From the NCBI RefSeq assembly GCF_014898815.1, contig NW_026515454.1:992001-1056000 (forward strand): a stretch of DNA of 64,000 nt, written 5' to 3'. Of this stretch, positions 47,746-57,675 are shown one piece after another; within the stretch, counting starts at the first letter, position 1, and each line of letters starts with the position of its first letter. The position numbers and the translations under genes are program-made. The DNA comes from Panonychus citri (taxonomy: Eukaryota > Arthropoda > Arachnida > Trombidiformes > Tetranychidae). Below the pieces are notes generated by a model. The model ran no database searches and had not been told where the DNA came from. It saw only the letters and a list, made by a program, of their open reading frames with translations.

Positions 47746-49064
47746 TAACAATCCAAGATAATTAATCAAAAAGAGAAATCGAATCAAAATAAACTGATAA
47801 ACAATAAAGATTAAAATTGTCAAATTGAACCAGAAAATCAAAACAATCTCATCACCATGGAGATGGAAAAGGTTAAATATCAAAGAGATGCTTCATTAAG
47901 AATTAAACAATTAGTTGATTTAGTTTTTTTCGACCCTCTAAATCAACTTCATGTCCCAATTAATCTTGAAAAAAAGCTAATTAAACAGTTTATCTCTAAT
48001 TAATTTAGAAAAGTAAACATTCAATGTCAAGTTCAAATTTTCGCGGTTTAACCTTTGACCAATTAGAATTAAAAATTTCATCTCATTTCTAAATCTTTTT
48101 TTTTTTGGTTTCTTCAAGTTTGTTGTTTATTAATTGTGGTGACAATTAACTGATTATACTTGTTTTTTTTGTGAATTAATGTGTTAAAACTAAGCAAGAT
48201 TTGGAAATCGTCGAGTTGTTTTTCTTTAATTTCTCCAATTATGTAAATTTAATTTTCTTTTTATCGGTTTTGTTAATGATTCAATTTTCACTTCAAGAGT
48301 TTTGGTTTTTCCTCTTCATCACAACAACTTTAATGAATCAATTTTATTTTGACTAAATTGTTTTTCTATTATTTTTTTTTTACTCTTCTCTCTCTCTCTC
48401 TCCTCTACTAGATAGACACAATTTGTTAAGTGTCGTCTTGATTATTGAAGATTAGGATATGAAACGGATGAAGAAATTGTATTCCGACAATTGGATTGTC
48501 AAATGTTGTAACAACTTATCCTAGAGCCGAACTGAAGTAAACTGTCATTTGATTTGGTTTGACTGATTTCTCAATTTATCCATTGAAAAGTTGATTGACT
48601 TTATGTTTACTTGGTTGAAGAAATCGCGAGAAAAAAACACACTAATTCTACCAGAAGATTAATGATACAAAACGGATTGATAAAAGGTAAAAAATTGAAT
48701 TGAATTTATCTTATTCTCTCCATGTACTTAATATCATCTCCTATCATTTCCTATTATTGTTTTCTTTCTGTATCTTTACTCATTTTTATTTTATCTCTTC
48801 ACTTGTTTATCGTTAACAGAGAGTAATAACAGAAGAAGAGATTTAATCAAAGACCAACTTGGCAGGAGAAAACAAACCTGATACAATTAACAATCGAAAA
48901 AATCTTAATTTTCTGTTCGTCAACAAATTATACAATCACCATTGTCTTTTATTTACTAAGGTGAACAATTAGAATATAAATGATCTCGTTGGATTGGTAG
49001 CTCATCACTTGTTTACTTATTGTTTTACAATTAACTGGATAATTTGTGTTAAATAACCAGAAAA
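47746..49064. other. Divergent promoter region between KIF3A and the hexosaminidase gene
   Basis: 1.3 kb between two genes transcribed away from each other. No ORF is supported. A T-rich stretch with a (CT)n run lies at about 48376-48410. No individual promoter element can be named with confidence. Confidence 0.45.
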
Positions 49065-50816
49065 ATGTTCTGTAAATTAATCTTGCTGTTTATCGTTGGA
49101 CTTACATGGGACTCGGTGAGTAAACAAAATTTCCAATGTGAATTATGATGAAATAAATTGTTTCTTTTTCTTTATTAGATTAACTGTGCTAATCTTTGGC
49201 CTCAACCTAAATCATTTCAACAAAGTGCTAAGTTTTACACTCTTAATCCATCCAAGTTCAAGCTTTTGTTGGACGAAAAATCAGTTGGATGTGAAATTTT
49301 GGAAAAAGCTATTGATCGATATTCTAAATTGCTCTTTCTCTCTGATTGTTCACGATTGAGAACAAATTGTGATGGTAAAAAATTACCTGTGGATCCAGTT
49401 GAAGATCTTTCCCATGATCCAAATTTTGGTGGATCTTTGGACAATTTAACCATTAGTGCCGATTCTTGTGAGAAATTTATCACTTCAGAAAGTTTCGAGA
49501 TTTATACTCTTCGAGTTGCAACGGCCGATTATCCAAACGATGCCGCTTTGTTTGCCCCGTTCTGGGGTATTTTAAGAGGATTGGAAACCTTCAGTCAACT
49601 GATTGTCCCTCATAAGGGTAACTGGATAATTAATTCAACTTTTATCGTTGATTATCCTCGGTTCACCTATCGAGGTTTACTTTTGGACACAGCTCGACAT
49701 TATATTCCGATTCACATTTTGCTCGAAAATTTAGACGCAATGGCCTTTAATAAGATGAACGTTTTCCACTGGCATATTGTTGACGATCAATCATTTCCCT
49801 TTGTTAGTACCACTTTTCCATCACTTAGTCAAGCCGGAGCGTTTCGATCAAGTCACATTTACACACCTCAAGATGTGGCCACTGTTCTTGAATATGCTCG
49901 ACTTCGTGGTATCCGTGTGATCGCTGAATTTGATACACCAGGTCACACCCTTGCTTGGGGTAAGGGAATCAAGGGTCTTTTGACTCAATGTTATTCGGGA
50001 AGTCAACCAGCGGCCAATTCTTATGGTCCAATCGACCCAAGTAAGAATGAAACTTATACTTTCTTGGCGTCACTTTTTTCGGAAATTTCTCAAGTTTTCC
50101 CCGATGATTTTATCCATCTTGGTGGAGATGAGGTTGACTTTTCTTGTTGGAAATCTAACCCTGAAATTAATTCATTCATGAAATCACTTGGAATTGAGGG
50201 TAACTATGCTGACCTGGAAAGTTATTACCTTCAAAAGGTTATCACTATTATGGACAAATTGAAAAAAAACTACATCGTTTGGCAAGAAGTTTTTGACAAT
50301 GGTGTTAAATTGCGTTCTGATGCCGTTGTCCATGTTTGGAAAAGTGGTGACTATCAATCAGAATTATCTTCCGTTGTCTCTGGTGGTTATCGAACTATCC
50401 TCTCATCGCCCTGGTACCTTAATTACATTTCCTATGGATCTGATTGGCAAACTTATTATAAAGTTGAACCTCTCGCTTTTAACGTATCATCAACATCCGA
50501 TTATGATTTAGTCATTGGAGGTGAAGCCTGTGTTTGGGGTGAATGGGTTGATGGTAACAATTTAATCTCAAGAACATGGTAAGATGATAAACTACAATTA
50601 AATCTTGTTCGAATTACTATTAAACTAATATCTTTGTTATTTTAAAGGGTTCGAGCTTCAGCCGTAGCTGAGAGACTTTGGAGTGCCAAAGATGTCACAT
50701 CAATTTCATCGGCAACATTACGATTAGATGACCAACGATGTCGAATGTTGAAACGCGGCATTCGAGTAGAACCCGTTCAAGGCCCTGGTTTCTGCGATTG
50801 TGATATTTGTGTTTAA
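49065..50816 (+). CDS. Beta-N-acetylhexosaminidase (glycoside hydrolase family 20), 3 exons
   Basis: Exons are 49065-49115, 49179-50578 and 50648-50816 (acceptors tattag and ttaaag); they join in frame to 539 residues. Exon 1 is almost exactly the signal peptide (MFCKLILLFIVGLTWDS). The GH20 barrel follows the N-terminal domain: RGLLLDTARHYIP, NKMNVFHWHIVDDQSFPF, EFDTPGHTLAW, and HLGGDEVDFSCW, whose Asp-Glu pair is the catalytic dyad in substrate-assisted hydrolysis. GGEACVWGEWVD and VAERLWS complete the active-site walls. These enzymes remove terminal GlcNAc or GalNAc from glycans, chitin fragments or gangliosides, in lysosomes or outside the cell. The CDCDIC ending and overall length resemble the lysosomal HEXA/HEXB type more than insect chitooligosaccharidases, but I did not resolve the subfamily. 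Confidence 0.95.
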
Positions 50817-50980
50817 CATGAAAAACTATTTAATTATCAAAAATTGAATCAATTCTCTCCCCTACAACTAAATTAAAATTATCACAATTTTAAAGTGAAC
50901 AAAATGTAAACAATTATTAATAAGAAACAGAAAATATTTTGATACAGAAAAACACTTCAATCAAATTTGATAAAAATTTG

Positions 50981-50986
50981 TTTATT
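50981..50986 (-). terminator. Poly(A) signal for the Gag-protease ORF
   Basis: AATAAA on the - strand (tttatt on +), about 63 nt beyond the Gag-protease stop codon. A canonical host-type signal this close suggests the ORF can make a short stand-alone transcript. Confidence 0.5.
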
Positions 50987-51048
50987 CTTGAACTATTTCA
51001 TTAAGAGATAAAGTTGAGGACAGTTTTCTCTGTCCAGTAATTGATACA

Positions 51049-52698
51049 TTAGCTCCAATTTGGGTCCAAAATTAGCTCCAATTCATCAGCGCTACAAGAT
51101 CTCATGAATAAATGGCATCTCTCTCTCAATTGTTTTTCTCCCACTAACCAAAAGCGAAATCGTCCATTGATTGGTATGGCACCGATACCAAGTATTTTTT
51201 GAATATCGGTACCTACTAATATATGATCAGGGAAGTCAAATGCTGTTACTAAACACCGGATGAGATAAGATTCCCTTTCGGTTTCCTTTCTAATTTTCAT
51301 GTAAGTTTGACCAACAATTTCGATTCCCCCACCTAATCCTGATGAAATTGCCAATGAAGGAAACACACGCGAATTAGTTAGTTTAGCTAATCGATGAGAA
51401 ACAAGAGTACAATTTGCTCCTGTATCTAAGATGGCCCATTCCGTTGTTTTATGGTCAAAATTTTGGTCTTTAACATGAACAATTAGATAGGGGTGTTCGA
51501 TGCTACGAAAAACTTTGTCGGGAATATTTTCTATTTTTTCGTAATTTCCAAAGGAATTGGCATTAGAAATTTCTGGCGTTGCCGCTCGTTCTCGTTGTGA
51601 TTTCCAACAATCAGGCTCATTACGTGTTTCACTTTTACAAAAGCGGCGACGTTTCGTTGGTTGAGATGTGCCCTGTTCCTTAGGAGCAGGAGAAGCCGAT
51701 TGTTTTGGCCTTTCATCGCCCTTTTCCTTAGGAAAATATTGTCTTCCAGGAATCCAATTTCTCTTGTGTTGATTATCTCTCCTTGGATATTTACTGTCTC
51801 TTCGAGAAGGATAATTATTTTTTCTCTCATCATTTCGTTGATTTGATCGATTATATTGATGAGGTGGTCGTTTCTCTACTTCAGGTGAATTTCTTTGTTC
51901 ATTATTTTCCTTTCGAATTTTGTTATCGATACATAATCGCGTTAATCGAAAGTGTAACTCGTCAATGGTGCCAATTGGCCCTTGACTTTTTATTATGCTG
52001 ATCACTGATCGATCGAAATGTCTTCTGAGGATAATTTCGACCGTCTCTAGTTCACTTTTGGCTTTGTAATTAGCTTTATACCAAGCGAATAGAGTATAAC
52101 AGAATTGAATGGGTTCGATGTCTCTGTTCCATCTCATGGTTCTTACTTTTTCGGTTTCATCAGAAGTGTAAGAATGGAGGATTCGTTCTCTAAGAAAATA
52201 AAGCCAAGTTTCGAACGGTTCACCTTGGTACTTCTCAGCTACTTGAGCGAACATGGAGTGGAATTCATTTGAAGGGCGATATAGAAGTTTCTCCTTTTTT
52301 TCGGCGTCCGAATAATTAAATAGTTTTATCGCTTTCTCAAAGACAAAGAGCCAAGTCAAAGGATCCATTTGCTTTACAAAGGATTTCATATCGATCAAAC
52401 GAGGATTGATCTTCATTTTTTCTTGATTAGGTTCACACCTTAAGCTTGGATTATGTTCCTTAGGAACATAATGATTAAGTGATTGATTAGAAATCTCCTT
52501 TGGAGATTCAATCGATAGCCCGTTGGTGGTGTTTCTGTTGTAATCTAATCCATTCAGATCCTTAGGATCTGATTTACATTGTTCCTTAGGAACAGTTAAA
52601 TTTGAAGAGTTTGAATGGTTAGATTTGGTTTGAGTTCCTAAGGAACTTTTTTCAAGTCTATTCCATGTTGTGTGTAAATCGACTAATCGTTGTGACAT
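51049..52698 (-). CDS. Solitary retrotransposon-derived Gag-protease ORF (no RT, integrase or LTR seen)
   Basis: An intact 549-residue frame. The start is taken at the ATG at 52696-52698. The N-terminal third is polar linker. At about 115-270 is a helical Gag core of the Ty3/Gypsy type (DPLTWLFVFEKAIKLFNY, FETWLYFLRERIL, IIKSQGPIGTIDELHFRL). A basic Arg/Asn/Lys-rich linker at about 275-365 has no clear CCHC zinc knuckle. A retropepsin domain follows at about 405-520, with the DTGA active-site motif, a Gly-rich flap (GLGGG) and a closing hydrophobic-Gly motif (ILVGTDI). The frame ends 232 bp from the end of the convergent hexosaminidase gene, so there is no room for pol. I found no flanking direct repeats. 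Either it is a truncated element that happens to be open, or a captured Gag-protease gene kept by the host. Unusual palindromes inside it are listed separately. Confidence 0.85.
   Translation of the reverse strand: MSQRLVDLHTTWNRLEKSSLGTQTKSNHSNSSNLTVPKEQCKSDPKDLNGLDYNRNTTNGLSIESPKEISNQSLNHYVPKEHNPSLRCEPNQEKMKINPRLIDMKSFVKQMDPLTWLFVFEKAIKLFNYSDAEKKEKLLYRPSNEFHSMFAQVAEKYQGEPFETWLYFLRERILHSYTSDETEKVRTMRWNRDIEPIQFCYTLFAWYKANYKAKSELETVEIILRRHFDRSVISIIKSQGPIGTIDELHFRLTRLCIDNKIRKENNEQRNSPEVEKRPPHQYNRSNQRNDERKNNYPSRRDSKYPRRDNQHKRNWIPGRQYFPKEKGDERPKQSASPAPKEQGTSQPTKRRRFCKSETRNEPDCWKSQRERAATPEISNANSFGNYEKIENIPDKVFRSIEHPYLIVHVKDQNFDHKTTEWAILDTGANCTLVSHRLAKLTNSRVFPSLAISSGLGGGIEIVGQTYMKIRKETERESYLIRCLVTAFDFPDHILVGTDIQKILGIGAIPINGRFRFWLVGEKQLRERCHLFMRSCSADELELILDPNWS
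51672..52647. repeat. Seven dispersed short palindromes with a shared CCT(T/A)AGG-type core inside the Gag-protease ORF
   Basis: Positions: 51672-51690 (9-nt arms, one mismatch), 51722-51736 (7-nt arms, perfect), 52451-52471 (10-nt arms, perfect), 52492-52508 (AATCTCC/GGAGATT, diverged core TTT), 52554-52572 (9-nt arms, perfect), 52580-52594 (7-nt arms, perfect) and 52633-52647 (7-nt arms, perfect). Apart from the diverged copy, each has the shape arm-CCT-T/A-AGG-arm'. The outer arm sequences differ between copies (TTATGTT, TCAGAT, TGTT, AGTT, TTTT) while staying complementary within each copy. Six encode Pro-Lys-Glu/Asp; the one at 52633 is read in another frame (Ser-Leu-Gly). Confidence 0.9.
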
Positions 52699-52707
52699 GA
52701 TACCCAA

Positions 52708-53862
52708 AGTGTTCAGTTTGGAAAGAATTTTATCTAAAAATGAATTCTAGTAACTGGAATGTAAATTTAGTGTGAATTTAGTTTTTACCAATGCGGTTGA
52801 ATGACGGTGAACACGCGCAGACGTGCTTTTGTTATGCGTCTTGGTAGTTTCTTTGTTGCACTCGGTACACTTGATGGGTGAGGCTCCAGGAATGTTCGTA
52901 AGCTCAACTTTTCTACTTTCAGCTGACTTTTTTCGGCTTACGATTACAGCTACATAAGGAAATTAACTTAATCGCTCAATTACTTGTGTTTTTTTTAATT
53001 AGGTTAGGTTTTCATTATTAAGGGTCACTATGGACAAGGGAAGGCCCAAAGGTCCTGAGGCAATCAAACTGTCACACAATAAATTTAATGTTAGCTGTCG
53101 ACAGCTAATCAGATCTGTCTTTCACTAATAGCTTATATTTCATTGTTAAATGTGGACTAACATGTACTCGTTATACCCACAAGGAGTTAAATAATCTTAG
53201 ATTGTTGAACTAATTGTTTAATTAATTAGATTAAATCATTTTCCTAAAAACCAAGAGTCGTAAGCCGAAAAAACGTTTACTGAAAGTAGAAAAGTTGAGC
53301 TTGCCGACATTTCTTGATAATTTAAAATTCGGCAATTTTATAATTCCAACAATCGATTATAAAAAAGAGTTAATTGCAATGCAAGTCTACCATCAATCGA
53401 TTATTAATGTGACCTAAAGGTAGATCCTTCTACCAACTAACCTTTGGCCGGATGATCGGTCAGAAATTACATGTGACCTTGTCTCTCACCGCTCAGAGAC
53501 TCTTGGTTCGTACTGGTTGTCCACTCAAAATGAATTATTAGTTTGTTCAATTGTTAAATTGCTCTCTAAACCAACGTCAAGTTTATCTTTTACCACTTCA
53601 ATTAAATATAAGAATTTTAATATTCAACTGGATGGAAATTGTTACAATTAAGTTTTAATTGTCGCGCGTTTGTTTTTCTCCCAAAATCCAATCAGATGAA
53701 AGTTAATTTGTAAACATTGAACATGTGAGAGTTTTCATTTAATTTGGTGGAAAATTGTTTTTAATTATTCGTTTCAATTAACTTGTTTTCTCAATTGTCA
53801 TTTTATCAGGTCTTTAATTTTGTCTTTTCGCAACGAATCAATACTAATTGTCTTTGTGTTTA
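52708..53862. other. Region between the Gag-protease ORF and NSUN6
   Basis: No ORF. 52800-52945 and 53400-53530 are noticeably less AT-rich than the surrounding non-coding DNA. The interval contains the inverted repeat and central palindrome listed separately. The stretch at 53498-53522 (ctcttggttcgtactggttgtcc) vaguely resembles a pol III B box, but no A box or tRNA fold was found. Confidence 0.45.
52891..53312. repeat. Inverted repeat with a perfect palindrome at its centre
   Basis: 52891-52943 and 53258-53312 are inverted copies of each other, about 47 of 54 positions matching. Shared cores are tcgtaagccgaaaaaa and ctgaaagtagaaaagttgag. The midpoint is about 53101. A perfect 18-bp palindrome occupies 53091-53108, with half-site ttagctgtc. 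The DNA between arms and palindrome is not itself symmetrical. The layout resembles the terminal inverted repeats of a small (about 420 bp) non-autonomous element, but no target-site duplication was recognised. Confidence 0.7.
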
Positions 53863-55401
53863 ATGAACTGTTATTGGTATAATTCAACAAAATTTTTTCA
53901 GTTCATTGGCCATTCGACTAAACTTTTTAAGCTTGTGAATTCTGTTAATTATGTTGCTTACCAGCGATTTAATTATAACAATTTAAGATCTATTGAAACT
54001 ATGGCCTGTTATCCAGAATCACCTTTTACACGAGTTAATGATTTAAGAATTTTTCTCAAAAACTCTCTGAGTAAATCATGGTTGTTAATGGAAAACGATG
54101 GTTCGAATGGAGATGATTTGAGTGAAATTAAATTCCGTCAATTAGAAAAATGGTTAACTCGACCACCAAAGTTTACAACAATACGATTTAATTGTAATAA
54201 AATGGATTCGTCAACTGCTGTTTCCAAATTGAAAGAGATTCTATCTGAACGTTGCCATCGTTTTCCGGTTGAATCTTTATCCATCTCAGTTCATCCGATC
54301 CTTAAAGATTTACTAATTGTTACGAATGGGGGTTATGATCAGATTGAATCTCTGCAACCTCACGGTAAACCAGTGATAATTGATCTTCGAGCAGGTCAAT
54401 CGGTACTTCGAGGATCAGAGATTTACGTTGGTGGGATAATCGGCGCTCCATCTGATTTAAGGAAATCCGACCAAGTGGCCGTTTACGTTGATATTCAAGG
54501 CAAATGTTTAAAAGGTTGGAAACGACCTTACAAAGGGGCTAAGGTTTTCATCGGAAACGGGATCAGTTTTCATGATCGTCGGGACATTTTCTGTGATCAT
54601 CCACCTCAAGGAATCGGTGTTCAATTAACTAACTGTCTCTATCCAGCTCCTTCTTTATATGGAAACATGGATGACCTTTTTTTTGCTCAGAATTTTCCCT
54701 CCATGGTTACAGTTCACACTCTGGACATTTCACCGGGTCAAGTAGTTCTCGATATGTGCTCAGCCCCCGGTGGTAAAACAACCCACCTCGCATCCTTGAT
54801 GAACTTGACTGGAACCCTAATCGCTTGTGATGTATCAAAATCAAGAATTGAAAAATTAAAGTCAAACCTTCAACGATGGCAAATGGATCAATTTGTTTCC
54901 GTCTACAATCATGACTGTACCAAACCAATTGGAAGACTGAACAATCAATCAACTAATCAACTTGAACCTCCATTTCAAGAGGAAACATTTGATCGGATTT
55001 TACTTGACGCTCCATGTAGTGGACTTGGACAACGACCTCAACTTGTCGGGGATAAAACTTTGTCCGGTTTCCTGTCCTTTCCTAAAATTCAATCTCGCCT
55101 AATTGAAAATGCGGTTAAATTGTTAAAAATTAACGGAATTTTGGTCTATTCAACCTGTTCCTTTACTATTGAAGAAAATGAGTTAATTGTTGATAAAATT
55201 TTAACTGATTATCCACAGATAAAGTTGGAATCACAAAAACCTTTTCATTTTGGTCAATCAGGTTTCAAAGGTGATCACAATTTAACCTCCGATGATTTAA
55301 CCAAAATCCAGCGATTCATTAATACTAATCAAGAAATTGATTCTCCTGAAACTGATACAATCGGATTCACAATTACAAAACTTAGAAAAATTAAATTGTA
55401 A
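53863..55401 (+). CDS. NSUN6: tRNA/mRNA cytosine-C5 methyltransferase NSUN6
   Basis: An intronless 512-residue frame from the ATG at 53863; a second ATG at 54001 fits the usual N-terminus better. The extra 46 residues are hydrophobic/basic and could be a targeting leader or not translated at all. A PUA domain lies at about 180-255 (LRGSEIYVGGIIGA; VAVYVDIQGKC; AKVFIGNGIS), inserted ahead of the Rossmann methyltransferase domain; this is diagnostic of NSUN6 among NSUN enzymes. SAM-binding motif I is LDMCSAPGGKTTH (about 296-308). The two catalytic cysteines are in DAPCSGLGQRP (C385) and YSTCSF (C432). NSUN6 makes m5C at C72 of the acceptor stem of certain tRNAs, and at structured CUCCA sites in mRNAs. 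Confidence 0.95.
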   Translation: MNCYWYNSTKFFQFIGHSTKLFKLVNSVNYVAYQRFNYNNLRSIETMACYPESPFTRVNDLRIFLKNSLSKSWLLMENDGSNGDDLSEIKFRQLEKWLTRPPKFTTIRFNCNKMDSSTAVSKLKEILSERCHRFPVESLSISVHPILKDLLIVTNGGYDQIESLQPHGKPVIIDLRAGQSVLRGSEIYVGGIIGAPSDLRKSDQVAVYVDIQGKCLKGWKRPYKGAKVFIGNGISFHDRRDIFCDHPPQGIGVQLTNCLYPAPSLYGNMDDLFFAQNFPSMVTVHTLDISPGQVVLDMCSAPGGKTTHLASLMNLTGTLIACDVSKSRIEKLKSNLQRWQMDQFVSVYNHDCTKPIGRLNNQSTNQLEPPFQEETFDRILLDAPCSGLGQRPQLVGDKTLSGFLSFPKIQSRLIENAVKLLKINGILVYSTCSFTIEENELIVDKILTDYPQIKLESQKPFHFGQSGFKGDHNLTSDDLTKIQRFINTNQEIDSPETDTIGFTITKLRKIKL

Positions 55402-55430
55402 ACTGTTTCTAATTTTGATTTTAAAGTCTA

Positions 55431-55436
55431 AATAAA
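55431..55436 (+). terminator. Poly(A) signal of NSUN6
   Basis: AATAAA 30 nt beyond the NSUN6 stop codon, in the 174-bp gap before the convergent EIF2AK1 stop codon. Confidence 0.7.
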
Positions 55437-55575
55437 AGTTTAATCATTTGATTACATCAATTAATCATTTCCTTTGGCAGTATAATGTAAAAATATTTTC
55501 CATATGATTGGTCACTTTGGTCATTCGTTGTAATAATTAGATTAGATTTCCAGAGAAACAATTAACATTCATTAA

Positions 55576-57675
55576 CTAATTGTCGCTTTTCAATTGGGTG
55601 TCTATTGCTTTAGATAATTTGTCAATCTCTTGAATTTCCAATTCCTTTTGTAATCTCTTGATTTCTTCATCTTTTGCTTGAATTGTTTCCTCCAATTTGG
55701 TTAATTTATCATTTAAATGCTTATTAATTTCTTTAACTTGTTCGTAAGTAGGTTGATCAGAATTAATTTTCCATCCATGACGGAGAATCGATTCTTTATC
55801 AAGTATTGTCGCAGCATCGGGACGAGATTCGGGATCATCTTGAACTGTTTCCAAAATTAGATCAGCAAATGGTTGACATTTAGTTAATTCCTCAGGTAAT
55901 ATTTGTTTACTTTTAAGTTTATCGAATCGATCTGATCTCTCCATATCGGTGAACAAAGGGTAAAGCAGTTCGAAGGCAATTAGACCCAAAGAGTAAATAT
56001 CAGCTTTACAATTGTAACAAGTAGTTTTCTGTTGCTCTGGAGCGGAATACGATGAAGTACCCAAACCTCGAGTACGATTTTGTACCTCTCCCGACCAGGC
56101 CAAAGTTTCGTCTTCCTGAACCTCGACATGAGCATTAAAAGTTGTCAGTCCAAAGTCACCGATTTTAACAACACCCAATTCAGAAAAGAGGATATTATGA
56201 GGCTTAATATCGCGATGGATTAAATTGTGTGAATGTAAATGATGAACTCCTTTTACAATTTGGATAAAAATGTCAATCGCTTTATCGTAATCAACTGATT
56301 CACTTCGTTTATGGTATAAATCATCGTTTCTCTTATCGATCCAAGCTCGAAGGTTAAATGAACAGAGTTCCATTTGAATACAAAGGACACAATAATAAAG
56401 AGGTGCCTTTGTATTAACCTTCGTGGTTACGGCCAATTTATCACCGTCGCAAGTTTCCTTTGGTTTCATTTTTAATTGCTGTTGTTGATTAGATGAATGT
56501 TCAGATGAAATAAATTCAACCATTAAATCATTAGAAGATGATGATTGTTGGGATTTAGAGGGTAATTGGGATGAAGATGCTGATGAGGATGTGGATGTGG
56601 ATGAAGAAAGTGAAGTTGAATTGTTTTCATTTTGTGATGTCGATTGAGATGAAAATGATTCTTGAGATAATTTTTCAGGTGAATTTGGTGATTTAATCAG
56701 TAGGGTATCAGGTGAAAGTGTTACTTGTGATTGGATCAACGAGTCACCATCTTGTTTAGGATTAAATTGCTCCTTTAAATTAGATGATGGTGAATGTGAG
56801 ACTGTTGCTCCTTTTGATGGCGGTGATCCTGATGAATCGGTGGAGGAGAGAAATTCAGTCGTTGATTGTAAACCATCACTAGAATTGAAAGAATCAGCTG
56901 GAGACCCATAATCTTTAACATAATGATCTAACCATGAGCTTTTGTAAGAGACAATATTTTGATGAGAGGGCAAAAGAGCATAATAATAAACCTCTTTCAT
57001 TATTTTCGAGGCATCAACTTGGTTTCGACTCTTAAATGGAATCGCCTTGATTGCATAGATACACTTGTCGGTTAAATTTTGCATCTTGTAAACGGATCCA
57101 AATCCACCCTTAGCAATTAGGCCACAATTTAGGAAATCATTGGATCGAGAAGTGTTGGAAACATTGGAGATCGGATCAGTGTTGAGTAGTTGGTGTTGTT
57201 TAACATTTAACCGGACAAACAGATTATTTGACTTGGGTAGCGATGAATTACGAGAAAACAGATCACCTATGTTAATATTAAGCGAAGTATATTGCTGGTC
57301 AATGTCCAAAGAAATTTCCGAGATGAGATTATCAAGGTGAAAACTGTATTTGTGATGGTAAGACCGGAGAGTATCAATTTGGGGTAAAACCTCAACGAAG
57401 CCCAATTGTCTTAAACGTTTACAAAGCTCTTGGTAAACAAGAGTTTGTTTTCTTTCATCTTTCTGGACATTGGTCACTTTATCGTATAAAAGGGTGTAAA
57501 GGGTGAAAAGAGATTGTCTTGAAGGTACTTCAGCAGCAATTAAAGCCGATGATGAATTATCATCAAGATTGGAAACATCCAAATTAAGAACTGGTTGTAA
57601 AGGTCTCGGTGAATCAACTCGATCACTTGGATTATCATTTTTAACAGAACGACGATAGTCCGAATCGTTGGTCAT
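55576..57675 (-). CDS. EIF2AK1: eIF2-alpha kinase HRI (heme-regulated inhibitor type)
   Basis: A 699-residue intronless coding region. A short 5' UTR intron is likely (donor at 57764/57763, acceptor before 57685). The N-terminal domain at about 50-125 (SRQSLFTLYTLLYDK, YQELCKRLRQLGF) is the HRI-type helical region. The kinase has G-loop AKGGFGSVY (189-197), Lys210 in YAIKAI, HRD at 487-489, DFG at 507-509 and APE at 545-547. The N- and C-lobe parts are split by an insert at about 255-420, as in all eIF2-alpha kinases; here it is very rich in Ser, Gln and Asn. A coiled coil follows the kinase (about 645-690). HRI phosphorylates Ser51 of eIF2-alpha under heme loss, oxidative or mitochondrial stress and lowers translation. 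No GCN2 HisRS domain, PERK membrane helix or PKR dsRNA-binding domain is present, which leaves HRI. Confidence 0.92.
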   Translation of the reverse strand: MTNDSDYRRSVKNDNPSDRVDSPRPLQPVLNLDVSNLDDNSSSALIAAEVPSRQSLFTLYTLLYDKVTNVQKDERKQTLVYQELCKRLRQLGFVEVLPQIDTLRSYHHKYSFHLDNLISEISLDIDQQYTSLNINIGDLFSRNSSLPKSNNLFVRLNVKQHQLLNTDPISNVSNTSRSNDFLNCGLIAKGGFGSVYKMQNLTDKCIYAIKAIPFKSRNQVDASKIMKEVYYYALLPSHQNIVSYKSSWLDHYVKDYGSPADSFNSSDGLQSTTEFLSSTDSSGSPPSKGATVSHSPSSNLKEQFNPKQDGDSLIQSQVTLSPDTLLIKSPNSPEKLSQESFSSQSTSQNENNSTSLSSSTSTSSSASSSQLPSKSQQSSSSNDLMVEFISSEHSSNQQQQLKMKPKETCDGDKLAVTTKVNTKAPLYYCVLCIQMELCSFNLRAWIDKRNDDLYHKRSESVDYDKAIDIFIQIVKGVHHLHSHNLIHRDIKPHNILFSELGVVKIGDFGLTTFNAHVEVQEDETLAWSGEVQNRTRGLGTSSYSAPEQQKTTCYNCKADIYSLGLIAFELLYPLFTDMERSDRFDKLKSKQILPEELTKCQPFADLILETVQDDPESRPDAATILDKESILRHGWKINSDQPTYEQVKEINKHLNDKLTKLEETIQAKDEEIKRLQKELEIQEIDKLSKAIDTQLKSDN

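Noticed and set aside
53430..53530. Possible tRNA or SINE with a B-box-like ggttcgtactgg.
   Set aside because: No matching A box, no cloverleaf and no poly(A/T) end in the expected position.
50817..53540. Search for long terminal repeats around the Gag-protease ORF.
   Set aside because: The 232 bp on one side and about 800 bp on the other share no long direct repeat. The inverted repeat found is not an LTR.
53863..54000. An additional intron at the start of NSUN6 (the acceptor-like ttttttcag at about 53900).
   Set aside because: No matching upstream donor in a sensible position, and the frame is open without splicing. The choice between the two ATGs is left open instead.
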